From: Dicyema japonicum | Lineage: Eukaryota; Dicyemida; Rhombozoa; Dicyemidae | Assembly: GCA_011109175.1 (NCBI GenBank) | Contig: RDEW01000017.1 | Span: 1,030,671 to 1,094,670 of the forward strand | Length of the DNA stretch: 64,000 nucleotides | Direction of reading: 5' to 3' | Shown here: positions 47,305 to 58,794 of the stretch, piece after piece | How the letters are laid out: every line of letters begins with the position of its first letter | Numbering within the stretch: the first letter of the stretch is position 1 | Program-made: the position numbers and the translations under genes | Notes under the pieces: model-generated | What the model was told of the DNA's origin: nothing | Seen by the model: the letters and a program-made list of their open reading frames with translations, nothing else | The model's database searches: none

Positions 47305-48640
47305 TTATTTAGAACCAAAAATCACCGACAAAACAAAGAGAGTAGAGGCTATCAGGTGATCCCGGCCTCCTTGAGCAGCCGCTTCATCTTTTCTCGGTGT
47401 TCCTCTCGACTGCCGACACACTTCCGGTGTGGACGAATGACTTTTTGGAAGTTTAGAGGTTTTGGCAGAGCTCCCGTACTCCTCACGAGTTCCTTGAACG
47501 GGATTGGTTTTAATATGGAGAAGGATTTTTATAGTGTCTTTGTTACTGTCTCTTGGAAGGAGTTTATTTTCTTTAGGTTGGTATGGGATATGTTAGTCGT
47601 TAAGGATGGAATTAAATTTACTGATGTCACCCCTTTTGTATCTTCTCTCTGCGAAGAAGATTTTATTCTGGAACATGTTTAGCTGATTGACGGAAGTATA
47701 TATTGATAGTAGAAATGATCTACTGTTGGGTGGAACTATCTCTTGTAGTATCCAAGTAGCGTTTTTACAAAGTTTAATTTTCAAGGGAAGAGGAGATTAT
47801 GTTGCTCACATGTTTGCTGAAGGTCATTTGGTCATATGTGATCCCAAGTATTTTGTTGAATTTGTGGAGGGGATTGTTATCCCATTTAGGGTCAATGAAG
47901 GCGCCGAGTTAGTCAATCTTCTATTGGAAGTAAATATCATAGAGCACAACTTTTCAGCACTTGTTTGTAGTTGGTTCCTCGTAAGTCAATAGTTCAGGGT
48001 ATCCAGTGAATCTTGTAAACGGGTACCCGCTGTGTGGATGCACTGGGAAGGCATGTCGCTCATGAATATGTTAATAGAATGGGAGAGAGGGGATCCTTGG
48101 GACCCTGTTCGGTAGAAAATTTAGTAACTGAAAATTTGAATGGGAAATTCTTCGTTCGTTGAGGAAGTTAGCTAGTCAAATTTTCAGGTTGTTTGGAATC
48201 TTCCTAGTGAGCAGTTTTTTCGGTATCGAGTCAAAAGCCTTCTGTATGTCAATGGAACACATAATGGTCTTCTAATGCCGAGGTTTGCGTTGAAGGCCTT
48301 ATTTGATGAATTTTGTCAGGCAAATAAGATGGGTAGTTGTGAAGCGAGCTTTCATAATGCCATGTTGGAAGGATACGTCTGGAATGTAAGGTTTAATCTG
48401 ATCAAGAATGATTTTTTCCATGATTTTAAAGGTGGCACACAGAAGGGATATTGGTCTGTAAGAAGCTGGTGAGTCCTTCGGCTATCCAGGATTTAAGATT
48501 GGACGAATATGGGATAATTTCCATAGAGTGAGAATCGAGTTCCTACTGATGGAGAGGTTGTAAATTCTGGTCAAGGCCAAGATGTGTAGGGGCCTATTTT
48601 CTTAAGTACAATAGAGGGAATTCCATACGTAAGAGATTGC
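47305..48640 (-). mobile_element. LINE-C, 5'-truncated
   Basis: The minus strand contains LGITYDQMTFSKHVSNIIS (about 47790-47850), NMFQNKIFFAERRYKRGDIS (47660-47600), then the C-terminus and family 3' UTR at 47308-47370 (AAATCACCGACAAAAC, GGTGATCCCGGCCTCC). Upstream RT blocks are present as stops-rich remnants to about 48600. Confidence 0.7.
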
Positions 48641-48749
48641 GTAATAAAATTTTTTGTTCTGAATAGCCTTCCGCACGACGTCCATTGAAAAGCTGTTCGA
48701 GGTTGCCTCTGCTACCCTCAATATTGACTAATGAATTGTAGGTATAAAT

Positions 48750-49070
48750 ATAATAATAATAATAACAGCCTTTTTCACGGAGCCGTGGTATTAGCTCCGC
48801 ATAGGCAGGACACACACTTTATTTAAGTAAAGAACAGTTAATTTTTACTAATCGTAAAACCAAGGAATGATCTTCACTTCTTTTTTCTTCTTCTTGTGTG
48901 TGGGTCCTTTCTAGACGATCCAGTTCCGCAGTGAGTATCCATTGATGACGGCGTCACTCGTCAAACCCTTTTAGCATCGTAGATGCATGGAACCTTCCAC
49001 CGGGCGAACAGCAGCGAGAATCGAACCCGTAACCTAAGTCACAAATTACGACACCTAACCACTATGGTAT
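48750..49070 (-). repeat. tRNA-derived SINE copy
   Basis: This is inverted relative to 50266-50582. The tail is ATAATAATAATAATAACAGCC at 48750-48770. The reversed B box ATCGAACCCGT lies at 49020-49030, and the reversed A box region GACACCTAACCACTATGG at 49050-49068. Confidence 0.9.
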
Positions 49071-49184
49071 AAATATCTGAAGACTATAATTATTTTATCT
49101 AAATAATTTAATATTTAAAATTCAAATATAAAAATAAAATAATTTTAAAAAACATTAAAATTACCTCAAAACCATAATGTTGAA

Positions 49185-50207
49185 ATGTCATGCATTCTTC
49201 ACTTGATTAGCTTGATTTTGATTCTATGTGGACTGGGAATTAATTCGTGGACTAAAGACAATAATAATACGTACGGAATTTTTCAATAACATTAAGTAAG
49301 CATCCCTACTAACTCCATAGAGTGGCTTTTGGAGGTGGCTGTGCTCTCTACAGTGATGGCACTCACTTTATTAGCGTCAAATATCTCAATCTGTCTTGTC
49401 CTCTCCCATAAAGATACAATCTTCCCAAAATTGACCCGATTTGCGGGAGTCATGTCACTTTTAGCAGGTATGTCTGCAACTTTAGTGTTAATTATTTTAA
49501 TAAAACACAATTTTAGGATTTCTTGGTGGAGCCACGTGTCTGATATTTTATTACTTTTCAGATGATCCAAACTGGGTGGGATCAACGCTTTATTCTAAAT
49601 ACTCTGCGAGTTATCTTCTATGCATTCTGGCCAGTTTTTTTTCAACTTTTTCGTCATTTTGCAGTTTTGCTTATATTTCGATGGAGGAAGTCCACTTCGA
49701 AATAATGAAGAGACACAAAGATCAAGTCTACAAAAATTACATGTCCTCGAGTATGCCCCATGAAAAGATAGACAAGAAAACCGCTCGTGACTATTCTAAC
49801 TTTATTGGATTTAACGCTCCAAAATATTCGGGAGATAACCAAAAAATGGAATTCCGTAGTTTCGCGAGTATCAAATCAAATATCAGAAAAACTGACAACG
49901 AGGTCAGACATAACCCAAATCCAAAAGAAAGTCAGCCTGTCGTCCCAATGTTTGATTTTCCCCCAAAATTTGTGGTTAAAAGTTCGTCTGAAAGGGGTAA
50001 CTAAATAATAATATAATTGATGAGACATTTATGAAACCACGTGGTAATTTCAAAAGTATGTATGTTAAAGAATCCCTGACAAGGACTACAGGACGTCGTA
50101 GTTATGTTAAACAGGATGGGACCGTTTCAGGCGGAAATACTCGTTCATACGGTAATGTTGTTAAATTGATTGATTCTATCCATTCTGATACCTACCGATT
50201 AATTTAA
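49185..50207 (+). CDS. Claudin/PMP22-like four-transmembrane protein
   Basis: The protein has the four-helix layout of the claudin/PMP22/CACNG superfamily, acting at the plasma membrane. Exon 1 (ATG 49185) is MSCILHLISLILILCGLGIN then SW (TM1 and a tryptophan). Exon 2 carries WLLEVAVLSTVMALTLLASN (TM2) and FAGVMSLLAG. After a 50-base intron (phase 1) comes GFLGGATCLIFYYF (TM3), DDPNWVGS, and SYLLCILASFFSTFSSFCSF (TM4), followed by a basic cytoplasmic tail to a stop at 50004. Exon 1 meets exon 2 through a 25-base intron only if the T5 run at 49279-49283 is one base short. A further open piece at 50031-50207 (MKPRGNFKSMYVKESL...) joins by a 28-base intron if the G4 at 49994-49997 is one base long. 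The superfamily call is from topology; I cannot name the subfamily. SINEs flank the gene on both sides. Confidence 0.6.
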
Positions 50208-50265
50208 ACTAAATAATAATTTTTTTTAATTTGTTAAAATTTGTAAATTTAAAATTAAACGAATT

Positions 50266-50582
50266 TTTGGCATGGTGGTTAGATGTCGAGCTAAAGTGAC
50301 TTAGATTACGGGTTCGATTCTCGCTGCTCTTCTGGTGAAAGGTTCCACGCATCTACGATTCTAAAATGGTTTGACGAGTGACGCCGTCATCAGTGGATAC
50401 TCACTGCGGAACTGGATTGACTAGAAAGACCTACACACAAGAAAAAAAGAAGTGAAGACAATTCCTTGGTTCTACGATTAGTTAAAAATGAACTGTTCTT
50501 TACTTAAATAAAGTGTGTGTCCTGCCTATGCGGAGCTATAAATATTATGGCTCTCGTGAAAAGGCTGTTATTATTATTATTC
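50266..50582 (+). repeat. tRNA-derived SINE, best copy
   Basis: The head GCATGGTGGTTAGATGTCGA contains a Pol III A box and GGGTTCGATTCTCGC (50310-50324) a B box, 22-25 bases apart as in tRNA genes. The body includes GACGCCGTCATCAGTGG. The tail GCGGAGCTATAAATATTATG, GCTCTCGTGAAAAGGCTG ends in (TTA)n. Other copies lie at 7660, 32320 and 48750 on minus, with tails only at 13335 and 28283. Confidence 0.9.
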
Positions 50583-50619
50583 TTTATATAGGGCTTCCCG
50601 TTCAACAAACATGTCAAAA

Positions 50620-51160
50620 TGTTTAATAACTTTTGAATAATGTTAATAAAAAAATTGATCGCGGTAAATAAAAAATGGATAATTAAGGAATGAAAATGTG
50701 AGTGTATCCGATGAAAACAGAAAACTCATTATAAATTTGGAAGATCAATCAAAGTAGATACTTCGAAAAAATCCATCAGAAACATTTTTTTCTATTTATG
50801 TTGCAATCTCAGTGGATGGCCATTAGGAAATCAGTTCCTCTCCTTTATTGATTCGTATTATACCTTAATCATATGCTCGAATATTTAGAGGGAAAAGTAT
50901 GACTATATGTTATATTTAAGACATGGTGCGACAATGCACCGATTCACAAAAACAAGCAAGCAATTAACAAATGTTCTATCGGAACTGGTATCCAATCAAT
51001 TTTTACAGGGTATGAATATAAGAAACCTTCCCCGCTGTGGAGATTAATCCAGAACTCCAAAACTAACGGCAGGAAAAGGACTGGTATGGACACTCAGATC
51101 ACTTAATTAGACGATAACTTTTATTCGCTTTCTCGTGATTCCGCGGTTAATAAAATAATA
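50620..51160 (+). mobile_element. IS630/Tc1-mariner-like transposase remnant
   Basis: DNAPIHKN at 50930-50953 (preceded by KTWC) is the second catalytic Asp block of IS630/Tc1-mariner transposases. ISVDGH upstream (near 50800) could be the first Asp region. Frames are broken throughout. Confidence 0.5.
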
Positions 51161-51180
51161 AAATAAATTAGCGTGCTGAA

Positions 51181-51278
51181 ATGCGTCTTGTACAAATTTC
51201 AAAAGAAACCTTGGAAAAAATTCAAAAATTAAAAGAAATGAAGGATGAGATCAAAGCCACCACTAATCAGCATTTGTA
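51181..51278 (+). CDS. Possible first exon, unrecognised
   Basis: ATG at 51181 opens MRLVQISKETLEKIQKLKEM, KDEIKATTNQHL and then meets GTAAGT, a consensus donor, but also TAA in frame. No downstream exon could be found before LINE-A debris. It could be a broken 5' exon or a chance frame. Confidence 0.2.
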
Positions 51279-51619
51279 AGTTTAAACCATCCTGAATGAC
51301 TCTTCTCTGGGATTCCTCGTAATTTAATTGTCGATTTTATATGTAAGATTGAAACTAGGATGATGCCGATGCATTATCAATGGTCTCGATCAGCTCAATT
51401 TAGTCATCGTAGTCAGAATAAATGATAAAATTACCCTCGTTCAGTTCAATTCTATTTTAGGAGGCAAACTATACAATTTCTGGATTTCTTCCGAATCATA
51501 TCTCCACGTTCCATTAAGAGACTGTCAAAAGTCTGTATTTCTTAATGGTGGGTCATAATTAGGACAGCTTAGTTTCGTTGTAAAATACTGAGCTCTTTGT
51601 TAGAGTCAAAAAGATTTAC

Positions 51620-52140
51620 TTTAAAACAATCAGGGTACATTCAAGTAGATTCTCCTCTATAAAAATATATATTTGGAAGCAGCTATGAAGGAACTCAACG
51701 GTATACCAAGGAAAGGGACACATCAAAATATGGGAATTATTATACAAATCGTTTGTTAAATTTATACTTCTTTATAAAACGCTAGAACTTAGCCACCTTA
51801 ATAAAGGAAGTATGTCGGACTCTACAAGAATTACTTGATAAAACTTGCCCGACCAGGATTTCAAGTAAAAAAATCTACAGTAAGCAGGTGAATCCAATAA
51901 GCCTCTGAAAATAAAGTTGAAATCACCAAATACAAAAATGTAAAACTATTACTTTGCAACGAGGGCCGCTTTCGTGGAAGGCGAGGATAACTCTGCCAGC
52001 CGTCCTACGAAACGACGAAATAACTGAAAAAGAATTTAAAACTGTGTAAGACCTGTATTCATTGAGAGTCACAACTAACGATCAAATATCAATAAGCATC
52101 TAAGCTTATAATAAGATTGTGTAACTCTAGTGAACAAATT
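51620..52140 (+). mobile_element. LINE-A C-terminal fragment, decayed
   Basis: GGCCGCTTTCGTGGAAGGCG then AACTCTGCCAGCCGTCCTAC (51965-52010) encodes FRGR..-TLPAVLR, as in LINE-A, followed by KTV-DLYSLRVTTNDQ. The upstream part is too mutated to read. Confidence 0.5.
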
Positions 52141-52153
52141 AAATAAACAGAAA

Positions 52154-53895
52154 TTAAGAAAAAATAAATTTCAAATAAGCCATTCCAAACAAGTAAGCAT
52201 TACCAAGGGCAGCATACACACTGACAAGAAGAGTACTCAGAAAAGGATAATAACCATTTGAATCAATGAAGGAATGTATAAAATAATGATATATAGCCAC
52301 AACAAACGTACCATAATGGTAAAGGTCAAATAATGCATATTTTGAATAGATTCCGGTCGTCTTAGTCGCCAGTTCCTTCATAATGAATCCATTAATGCAG
52401 AATATTACAAAAACGATCACAATTTCTGCATTCACAAACTTCAAACCATGGGGTGTGTGGATTAGGGGAAGAAGGGACAGGTTGGCAAATGAGGAGAACA
52501 TGACCACATCAGCAGGGACAACCTGGCCACCGTAAATTAGATTCTTTAAGTAAAAACTAGATCTACCCAATTAATATGTTTGGGACGATTATTGCCTTCT
52601 CGTGCACGTGCCATCCAAACATAAATGATGCATAAAAGCCGACAAATAATGTTTTAAGAAACACGTGGTTGAGTTTTTTGGCAGAACAAACGGCTTGTTT
52701 GACAAGAAAAGGCTGTTAAATAACATTTTCGCCAAACAGTCAATATAGAGACATAAATTATAAATGTGTGGAAGGGAAGGATGTCTGGGAGAACGAGGTT
52801 GTTAACTCGTTGGACCAATCCTCCTGTAGAATGACCAACAGCACTACAATTCCACGTGGAAGCTCCAAAATAGCAGTCTAATATACATAAAAATGCAACA
52901 ATAATGGTAGGCGAGCTTGTCCACAAGCAAATATAGGGACCAGAAATTAGGAGCCCAGTAGGCATGACAGAGTCCCCGACCAAACGGAAAGAGACGAGAA
53001 AAGACAAACGGGAGTTGATTCTTTATATGATGAATCAAATATAACATAGTAAACGAAGGGAAAGAAGGACATCCCAAACACTGCAGCAGATAGAAGAACC
53101 AGGTTAAGTAATCTGTCAAAGGAAAAGTTCTTTGTTGTGCCTGAAATATACTTAAACGGAGACCATTGAGTAGACAATACCGTCGAATTAAGAAAATTCC
53201 AAATACAGGGGCCACAGTTATGAATAAGTGTTTGAGATTTACCAGAAGACAGTATGTGAATGCAGAACACAGATAATTTCCCTGAGTATTACAACACATG
53301 ATCACTTTCAAGGAGTAGAATATTGAAAGTAGGAGGACTGCCACGAGCAGACAGTTGTACTGGAAGTGTATATTGTCCACCAAAATGAGAGAAAAATTAA
53401 ACACCATAAAATAATTAACGAAGGCACGTGCATTATAATTATCAAAGAAGGACTCTAAGACTTTAGTCATGCTGTTGATAATATAAAGAGAACTGATAAT
53501 TAACGGCAAAAAACAGAATATCAGTCAAAATGACGGAACAGCGGTGGAACAGGATAGTCATGTCAGACACATGTAGAGTCGAAGTGAGGATTTCAGGATC
53601 AAAAAGAACGGCAAGAAACGACAGAAGGTACTGGAACCAAGCAAAGAACCGGGGGATAGTCGAGTGTGTGTGGAGATGAGTCCTTAAATAAATGTAAACC
53701 CTTACATCAACATACCATTGGTTAATTGGATGAGTACTAGTAAGAGAGAGCCAATGATGGTGGACATTCAAGTCAGTCGAATAACTAATATAGAGAAGGG
53801 AGTGCATACTATAATGGAAATAATAGCATTTTGAAGAGAATGGAAATACCGCATAATTGAAAATAGCTCAATTTGTTTAGTACACGTCCATCCAT
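52154..53895 (-). CDS. ALG8: ALG8, dolichyl-P-Glc alpha-1,3-glucosyltransferase
   Basis: ALG8 is the ER multi-pass enzyme that adds the second glucose to the lipid-linked oligosaccharide for N-glycosylation. The start ATG at 53895 leads to LLFPLYYSTDLNVHHHWLSL (family [20 protein letters not shown]), THPINQWY, FFAWFQYLLS, LVDNIHFQYN, NQLPFVFSRLFPFGRGLCHA, YWAPNFW, GGLVQRVNNLVLPDILP, SFMFGWHVHEKAII and FLSTLLVSVYAALG near the end. Introns are 53785-53809 (25), 53683-53705 (23), 53282-53305 (24), 53141-53163 (23), 53021-53045 (25), 52713-52737 (25) and 52544-52586 (43), plus one unresolved in 52840-52960. Two single-base frame breaks fall in homopolymers: G5 at 53651-53655 and A6 at 53508-53513, each one base too long. 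With so much conserved sequence on either side I judge them assembly errors rather than gene death. Confidence 0.9.
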
Positions 53896-54009
53896 TTACG
53901 ATTTAAAAAGTAATTAATTTTATTTATTTCCATTTAATTAATTAATTTATTAACCCCGTATACACTGAGAAAGAATTTTTTAATAAATAAAAATTAATAT
54001 TATTATTAT

Positions 54010-54895
54010 TAATAAAAAGCAAAAGTTGTCGCCTCCTACCAAATGGCGTCCCTCAAGGATCGCCCTCTCTCCGGCGTTATTCAATTTCCTAACGATTTAC
54101 CCTGCCCTGGAGGACCAGATTCAATGCTTCTCACTTATGCTGACGACCTAATCATCGATAGCAGGAACAAATACGTGGGTATAGCAAAATCATAGCTTCA
54201 GTCACATATTGACGACCTGGGAGCCTGGTCGAATTAGAGTCGTCTCTCCATATCCAGGGATAAATCAAGGTATCAATCTTTACCACAGACAGAAAAGAAA
54301 AACATACACTGGATTTGAACATATATGAGACTCTTTACCATTACAGATTTATCCAACTATTCTGGGAGTGACTTTCGACCCTTTGATGACATTTTCTCAA
54401 CATGTGATAAGCGTTATGACAAAGGGTCTCAGGAAACTAAATATAATCAAACCGCTCTTAAAGTCCAGGCCGTCACGGGAATGCGCTGTCGTCTTGTTCA
54501 ATCAACTTGTAAAACCGACGGTAGAGTATGCTTGTGCCTCATGGGCCTATAAAGCTTCGATATCAAATTCACTCAAGATCAATTCCCTAATTGGCAAACT
54601 GGCACATCTAACGAATCTCCCCCCGATCTTTTCTCTCTAATGCTTGACCACGCCGCTATCAAAAATAATGGCTCCGGCTTCATCGGTCTGTGTGGCCAAG
54701 AAACAAGTCGTTTCTTTCATTCAAAGCTAGAGGCCTCAAATACACGAAATTTGGGAAAAAACCTACCCCTCTTCAAACTCTAATGAAAGATGATCGTCGT
54801 CCATTCAGGAAAACCGTGGGTACTCTGGAGGAACATAGAAAAAACCTCTCGATCCTGTTGAGGCGTACCGGGATCACTTAATTAGTTGGTTTACT
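54010..54895 (+). mobile_element. LINE-C RT and 3' end
   Basis: LPNGVPQGS (54037) and LLTYADDLII (54125-54155) are intact RT motifs. Then come NSLIGKLAHLTNLPP-type and EYACASWAYKASISNSLKIN blocks (54510-54620), and the family ending LRRTGIT at 54857-54877. It is 5'-truncated, with several stops. Confidence 0.8.
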
Positions 54896-54954
54896 CCTTC
54901 TTTCTTGGTGTTCCCTTTTCGGGGTTATTAAATAACAAAATAATAAACTAAAAG

Positions 54955-56400
54955 CAAAGGGTTGGGGAGAAAATTTGACAAATATTCAACAAACGTGAAG
55001 TCTGAGATGCTCGTTTTCGATGGATTGGATAGATACTGATATCTTGGAGTTCTTGAAGATAAGAAAAGTAATGTTCTTAAAGGAGAAATTATGGATAAAA
55101 TCTATGAAGAAGCATCTAAGCGGATCAAAAATTCGACAAAGACAAATTTAAACTCAGTGAACCTGTTTAAAAAAATGAAAAGTATGCACTTTCACTCTAT
55201 AACTATTACATTGGATTGATTGATATCGAGTCGTCAGAATTTGAACAGATCGATAAAAACATCCGCAGAATTCTTATGGATAGCCACATACACTTGAAAC
55301 CGGCAAACAAAGAAAGACTTTATCTACAAAGAAATAAATTTGGAAGAAGCCTCGAGTCTGTCAGTAACAAAGCAGAACGAATGCTCCTTCGATTCTAAGA
55401 AGAGCGGGAATACTACGGGTCATTAATTCAAAGAAAACACATATGGCACTATCGTAGAATTCATTTCCCCAAAGCACAACATTGAAAATGTGAAGGACTT
55501 GAAAATGTCGAAATTGATGGAAACAGCATGAAAATCTATTGAGAAAAATTGAGAAGAAACCGCTGCACTCTATTTTATTTCAGTTTTTGAAAGACACAAA
55601 AGTGAATATTGCTGAATCCTCTGGATGGTAAGTGCATGGAAATCACTCCCCTATAACCGAAGGAAAGCTGTGTCTACTTAGGATTGTAACATGTTTTTTG
55701 ATAACGGAGAAACTAAGTGAGGACATTGTAACTCAGCAAAGAAGACCGTCGATCACCAATAGGTGTGGGAGAATGCTGAATTGCTCAATGAAGTGGTCAG
55801 ATGTTTACACCTACATTTCTGGCGTCAATATGGAATAAGAAATACTAAGAAACTGAAGACCCATTCAGTACAATCTGTTGTCGCAAATGAATTTGTGGAG
55901 ATTCGTGTAGACACACGATCAGTACGGATACGGCTGTAGCGAATAACATTTTTGTTTATGATAAGACAAAAAATACGATTAATTTTGTTGAAATTGGGAT
56001 CACTTCGCAAAACTGCCTCAAGCATGTCGAAATAGAAAAGTTCCACAAGTATGACCTACTGGCGAACGAACTTGTGATTATCCATCGCGCAAAGGTGAAA
56101 ATAATCTCTGTGGTCATCACCTAGAATGAAATTGTCTCCAGATTCTTCAAAGGCCACCTGGATGCCCTCAAGGTTGGAGGAGAGGGTCAAAGCTTATATA
56201 CAGACGCTAATGTTACGGAAGACTTTGGAGAGTATGAAAGGTGAGGAGAGGCATGGAGTATCGATGCCTGTTGATGAGGAAGACGGCAGGGAATGTCAAC
56301 CTAGGGTAGTCTCTGAATGCGGGGTATGCAGCGACGTGAACACGCCTAGAAAGGTGATAGGGGTTGGCCCCAAGAAGAGAAGATTCAGTTAGACGGGCGT
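54955..56400 (+). mobile_element. R4/NeSL-like LINE, RT thumb and REL endonuclease, decayed
   Basis: YLGVLEDKKS-type start and KTNLNSVNLFKKM, then IDIESSEFEQIDKNIRRILM, KPANKERLYLQRNKFGRSLE, SVSNKAERM is the region after the RT palm in R4-like elements (..GVIDW...EL..ID...RKLL......HPKA...RLYLPR..GGRGL.S). Further on, NNIFVYDKTKNTINFVEIGI, VEIEKFHKYDLLANELVII matches the REL endonuclease at 43800-43960. The reading frame changes several times. Confidence 0.8.
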
Positions 56401-56483
56401 TATAAAATAATTACTTTTACTTATTGTTTGATTAAAAAATAAACTATTAGCCCCATTAAAAAGCACTCAAGAGAAAACATAAA

Positions 56484-57540
56484 TTAGTTAAGTTTCCCTT
56501 GTGCCGCATTCCTAATCATCCTCTCCGTCAGCCTCGACCATGATCCTCTGTTGCTCGCTAATTCTCTTAGGTAGTCCAGGTCGCCCGCCGAAGTTAGTCT
56601 CATACCAACCACCGATAGGTCTTTGTTCACGATAGGCCAAAATGTCGTTCTTGGCCTTCCATGGAATCCGACTCCTGTTTGTGCGAAGAAGTTTTCCATT
56701 GCGACATTTGCGGGGACCTTGTCATTTAGACGTAACACGAGGCTCCATCTTGATATGAAAATATCATCTGACAGCACGCCGGATTTGCATTTGTTATAAA
56801 GATTTGCACTAGAGATCTTCATTGGCCACTTGATCTTGATTACCGATTTAAGCTGAGCTCTGTGGAAAAAGTCAAGGCGGTCCATTTTTAGTTTAAATAT
56901 TCCCCAAGTCCCAGAGTTGTAGGTTAATACCGGGATGACAAAAACTTTGCATATTCTAGGCCTGGTGTTTAGTCCTATCCTCTTTTTGTGGTTCCATATT
57001 GACGATATTTTTTTCAGTGCTCTCATAGCAAGGATCTTCTTACGAGTAACATCTTCAGAGTTCTTTGAAGCAAGCCAACCTTCTTTTGCTTTCTCCATGA
57101 CTCGTCCGATCTCCGATCATTACATGTAAGCGTTGTAAACTCCGTATTGTCGGTATTTACGGTTAAGAACCATTTCGAAAATTTGTGTGGGAGCCCCACA
57201 CTACATCGGCTGTAAACCTGTCTGTCCGAAATCCACTTTGGCCGGGGAATAGGAATTTGTTTACTTTGTTTTTTATCCGATGTAATACAGTGTTTTGTGT
57301 ATGGAAGTTAGTAGAATTATTGATCTAAGGTTGCAAATGGTCCTTTAGCTCTCCCGGGTTTTAAATAGAGGTATTAGCCACCCTTTTCCCAGTTCCAGCG
57401 CATTGTATTCCTGGAGAGACCTATTGAAAACATTGGTGATCATTTTGGCTAGCTCCTCCGGGGCATGTTTAAAAGTTCTGCTGATCTTCCGGTGTTCAGT
57501 TTTTTGATTGCTTGAAGAGTTTCCGAACGGAAAAAATAAT
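56484..57540 (-). mobile_element. LINE-A, internally deleted, 3' ORF open for 204 codons
   Basis: The minus frame 57098-56484 is uninterrupted: SEDVTRKKILAMRALKKISS, VFVIPVLTYNSGTWGIFKLK, FFHRAQLKSVIKIKWPMKIS, GFHGRPRTTFWPIVNKDL, SAGDLDYLRELASNRGS. Upstream pieces SGFRTDRFTADVVWGSHT and WFLTVNTDNTE show that most of the RT palm is deleted. It is the most intact C-terminal half of the family here. Confidence 0.85.
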
Positions 57541-58260
57541 TATTAAACTTTAAATAATTTCACAAAGCTATATTAATAACTCACGTGATTATTCAGACCT
57601 ACAAGCAGAGGTTCCAAACTGTTTTACATGCCTCCCTTAGAAAAATATACAATCTTGCGCCTTATATTCCATGATATAATACAAATATTATTTTTAGCAA
57701 AAACAATTTCTTAACACAAAAATAGTGAGATAATTTTTTTTCATTCTTGACAAAGTTTTTGAAATCTCGATGTCATTGAGGAGAGTAGCTCATAATAAAC
57801 GAGTTCGATATTTACATTTTGAGTTTCGCATAAATATGAGGTAACGAATGGCAATAAAACTTTCATTGCTTTTATCGACAAAATTAGCTATTCCTTACAT
57901 CGCATCATCCAAAAATGAATTATTGGTTCTCTTAGATTTTTGTTTCAATAGTGTATCACATTACAATTCTATCAATTTTTCTTTTTCAAAAATTGTCAAT
58001 ACAAATTCATTATCTTCATCAATAATTGGATTCTGTAACCATGCGAACGTTTCACAGTTTAGATCTTAAAATAATGAGCAAAATGCTCCAACAATCCAAA
58101 TGTTCAGCAAAAATGTTTTTGTTTGCTTGAATATTGACTATGGCGCAAAAAGTATTTAACAGTGGGAACATTTCATAGATATTTTTTTATACACGCAAAT
58201 TGGATTCAAAACATTGAAAATATAAATTATGAAAACCCTTTTGTTGAGAATTACGAATAT
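57541..58260. other. AT-rich stretch, no gene supported
   Basis: An open frame at 57848-58069 (plus) and its antisense have no recognisable domain. The latter reads acidic DEDNEFVLTIFEKEKLIELY and might belong to a transposon. Otherwise empty. Confidence 0.3.
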
Positions 58261-58261
58261 A

Positions 58262-58700
58262 TTATATACAAAATGAACATAAGTGATCCTTTAGAAGAGA
58301 GAATATATCGAAATTGACTACAATGAAAATGAAGAACTTGATTTGAATAATTCGGAGTAAATAGAACAAGAAATTGATAGTGAGGAACCCCTTGAAGAAA
58401 GTCAGAAAGATGTAGCTATCAGCGAGACTTTTCTAGCCTTAAATAAATTAAAAAAATTCTATAATCAAGAAGAATTCTTTAATGTCGAAAATCTTGAGTC
58501 TATTGAAAAGCTTGGATCCTTTATGATCCGAACTCTAAAAAGAAACAAATCAAAACTTACTGATTTTTTTGCTTATAAATAATTTTTTGATTTACATTAT
58601 TAATGGATGAAAAAATTAATAAGTCTCTCGAATCCGCCAGATTTTGCCGATCCCCGAAATTGGCGGATTCAAGAGACTTTACTGAATTATTTGCATATAA
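58262..58700 (+). mobile_element. Tigger/pogo transposase C-terminus and terminal hairpin
   Basis: Acidic EIDSEEPLEESQKDVAISET, FLALNKLKKFYNQ and the ending KSKLTDFFAYK follow the C-terminal style of Tigger transposases (acidic stretch then ITDFF/ITDYF). Past the stop comes a 19-base inverted repeat (58621-58639 with 58661-58679). Confidence 0.6.
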
Positions 58701-58794
58701 TCGAGGTTTTTATATAAATCTAATTTTACAAAAAATATTTCTGATAAGCTTTTAAAATCTGTTGAACCAAAAAAACACCGTCATAGCCAAATGA

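Noticed and set aside
52654-53807. First read as PIGU (GPI transamidase subunit) from hydrophobic frames
   Set aside because: NQLPFVFSRLFPFGRGLCHA, YWAPNFW, LVDNIHFQYN and FGWHVHEKA identify ALG8 instead.
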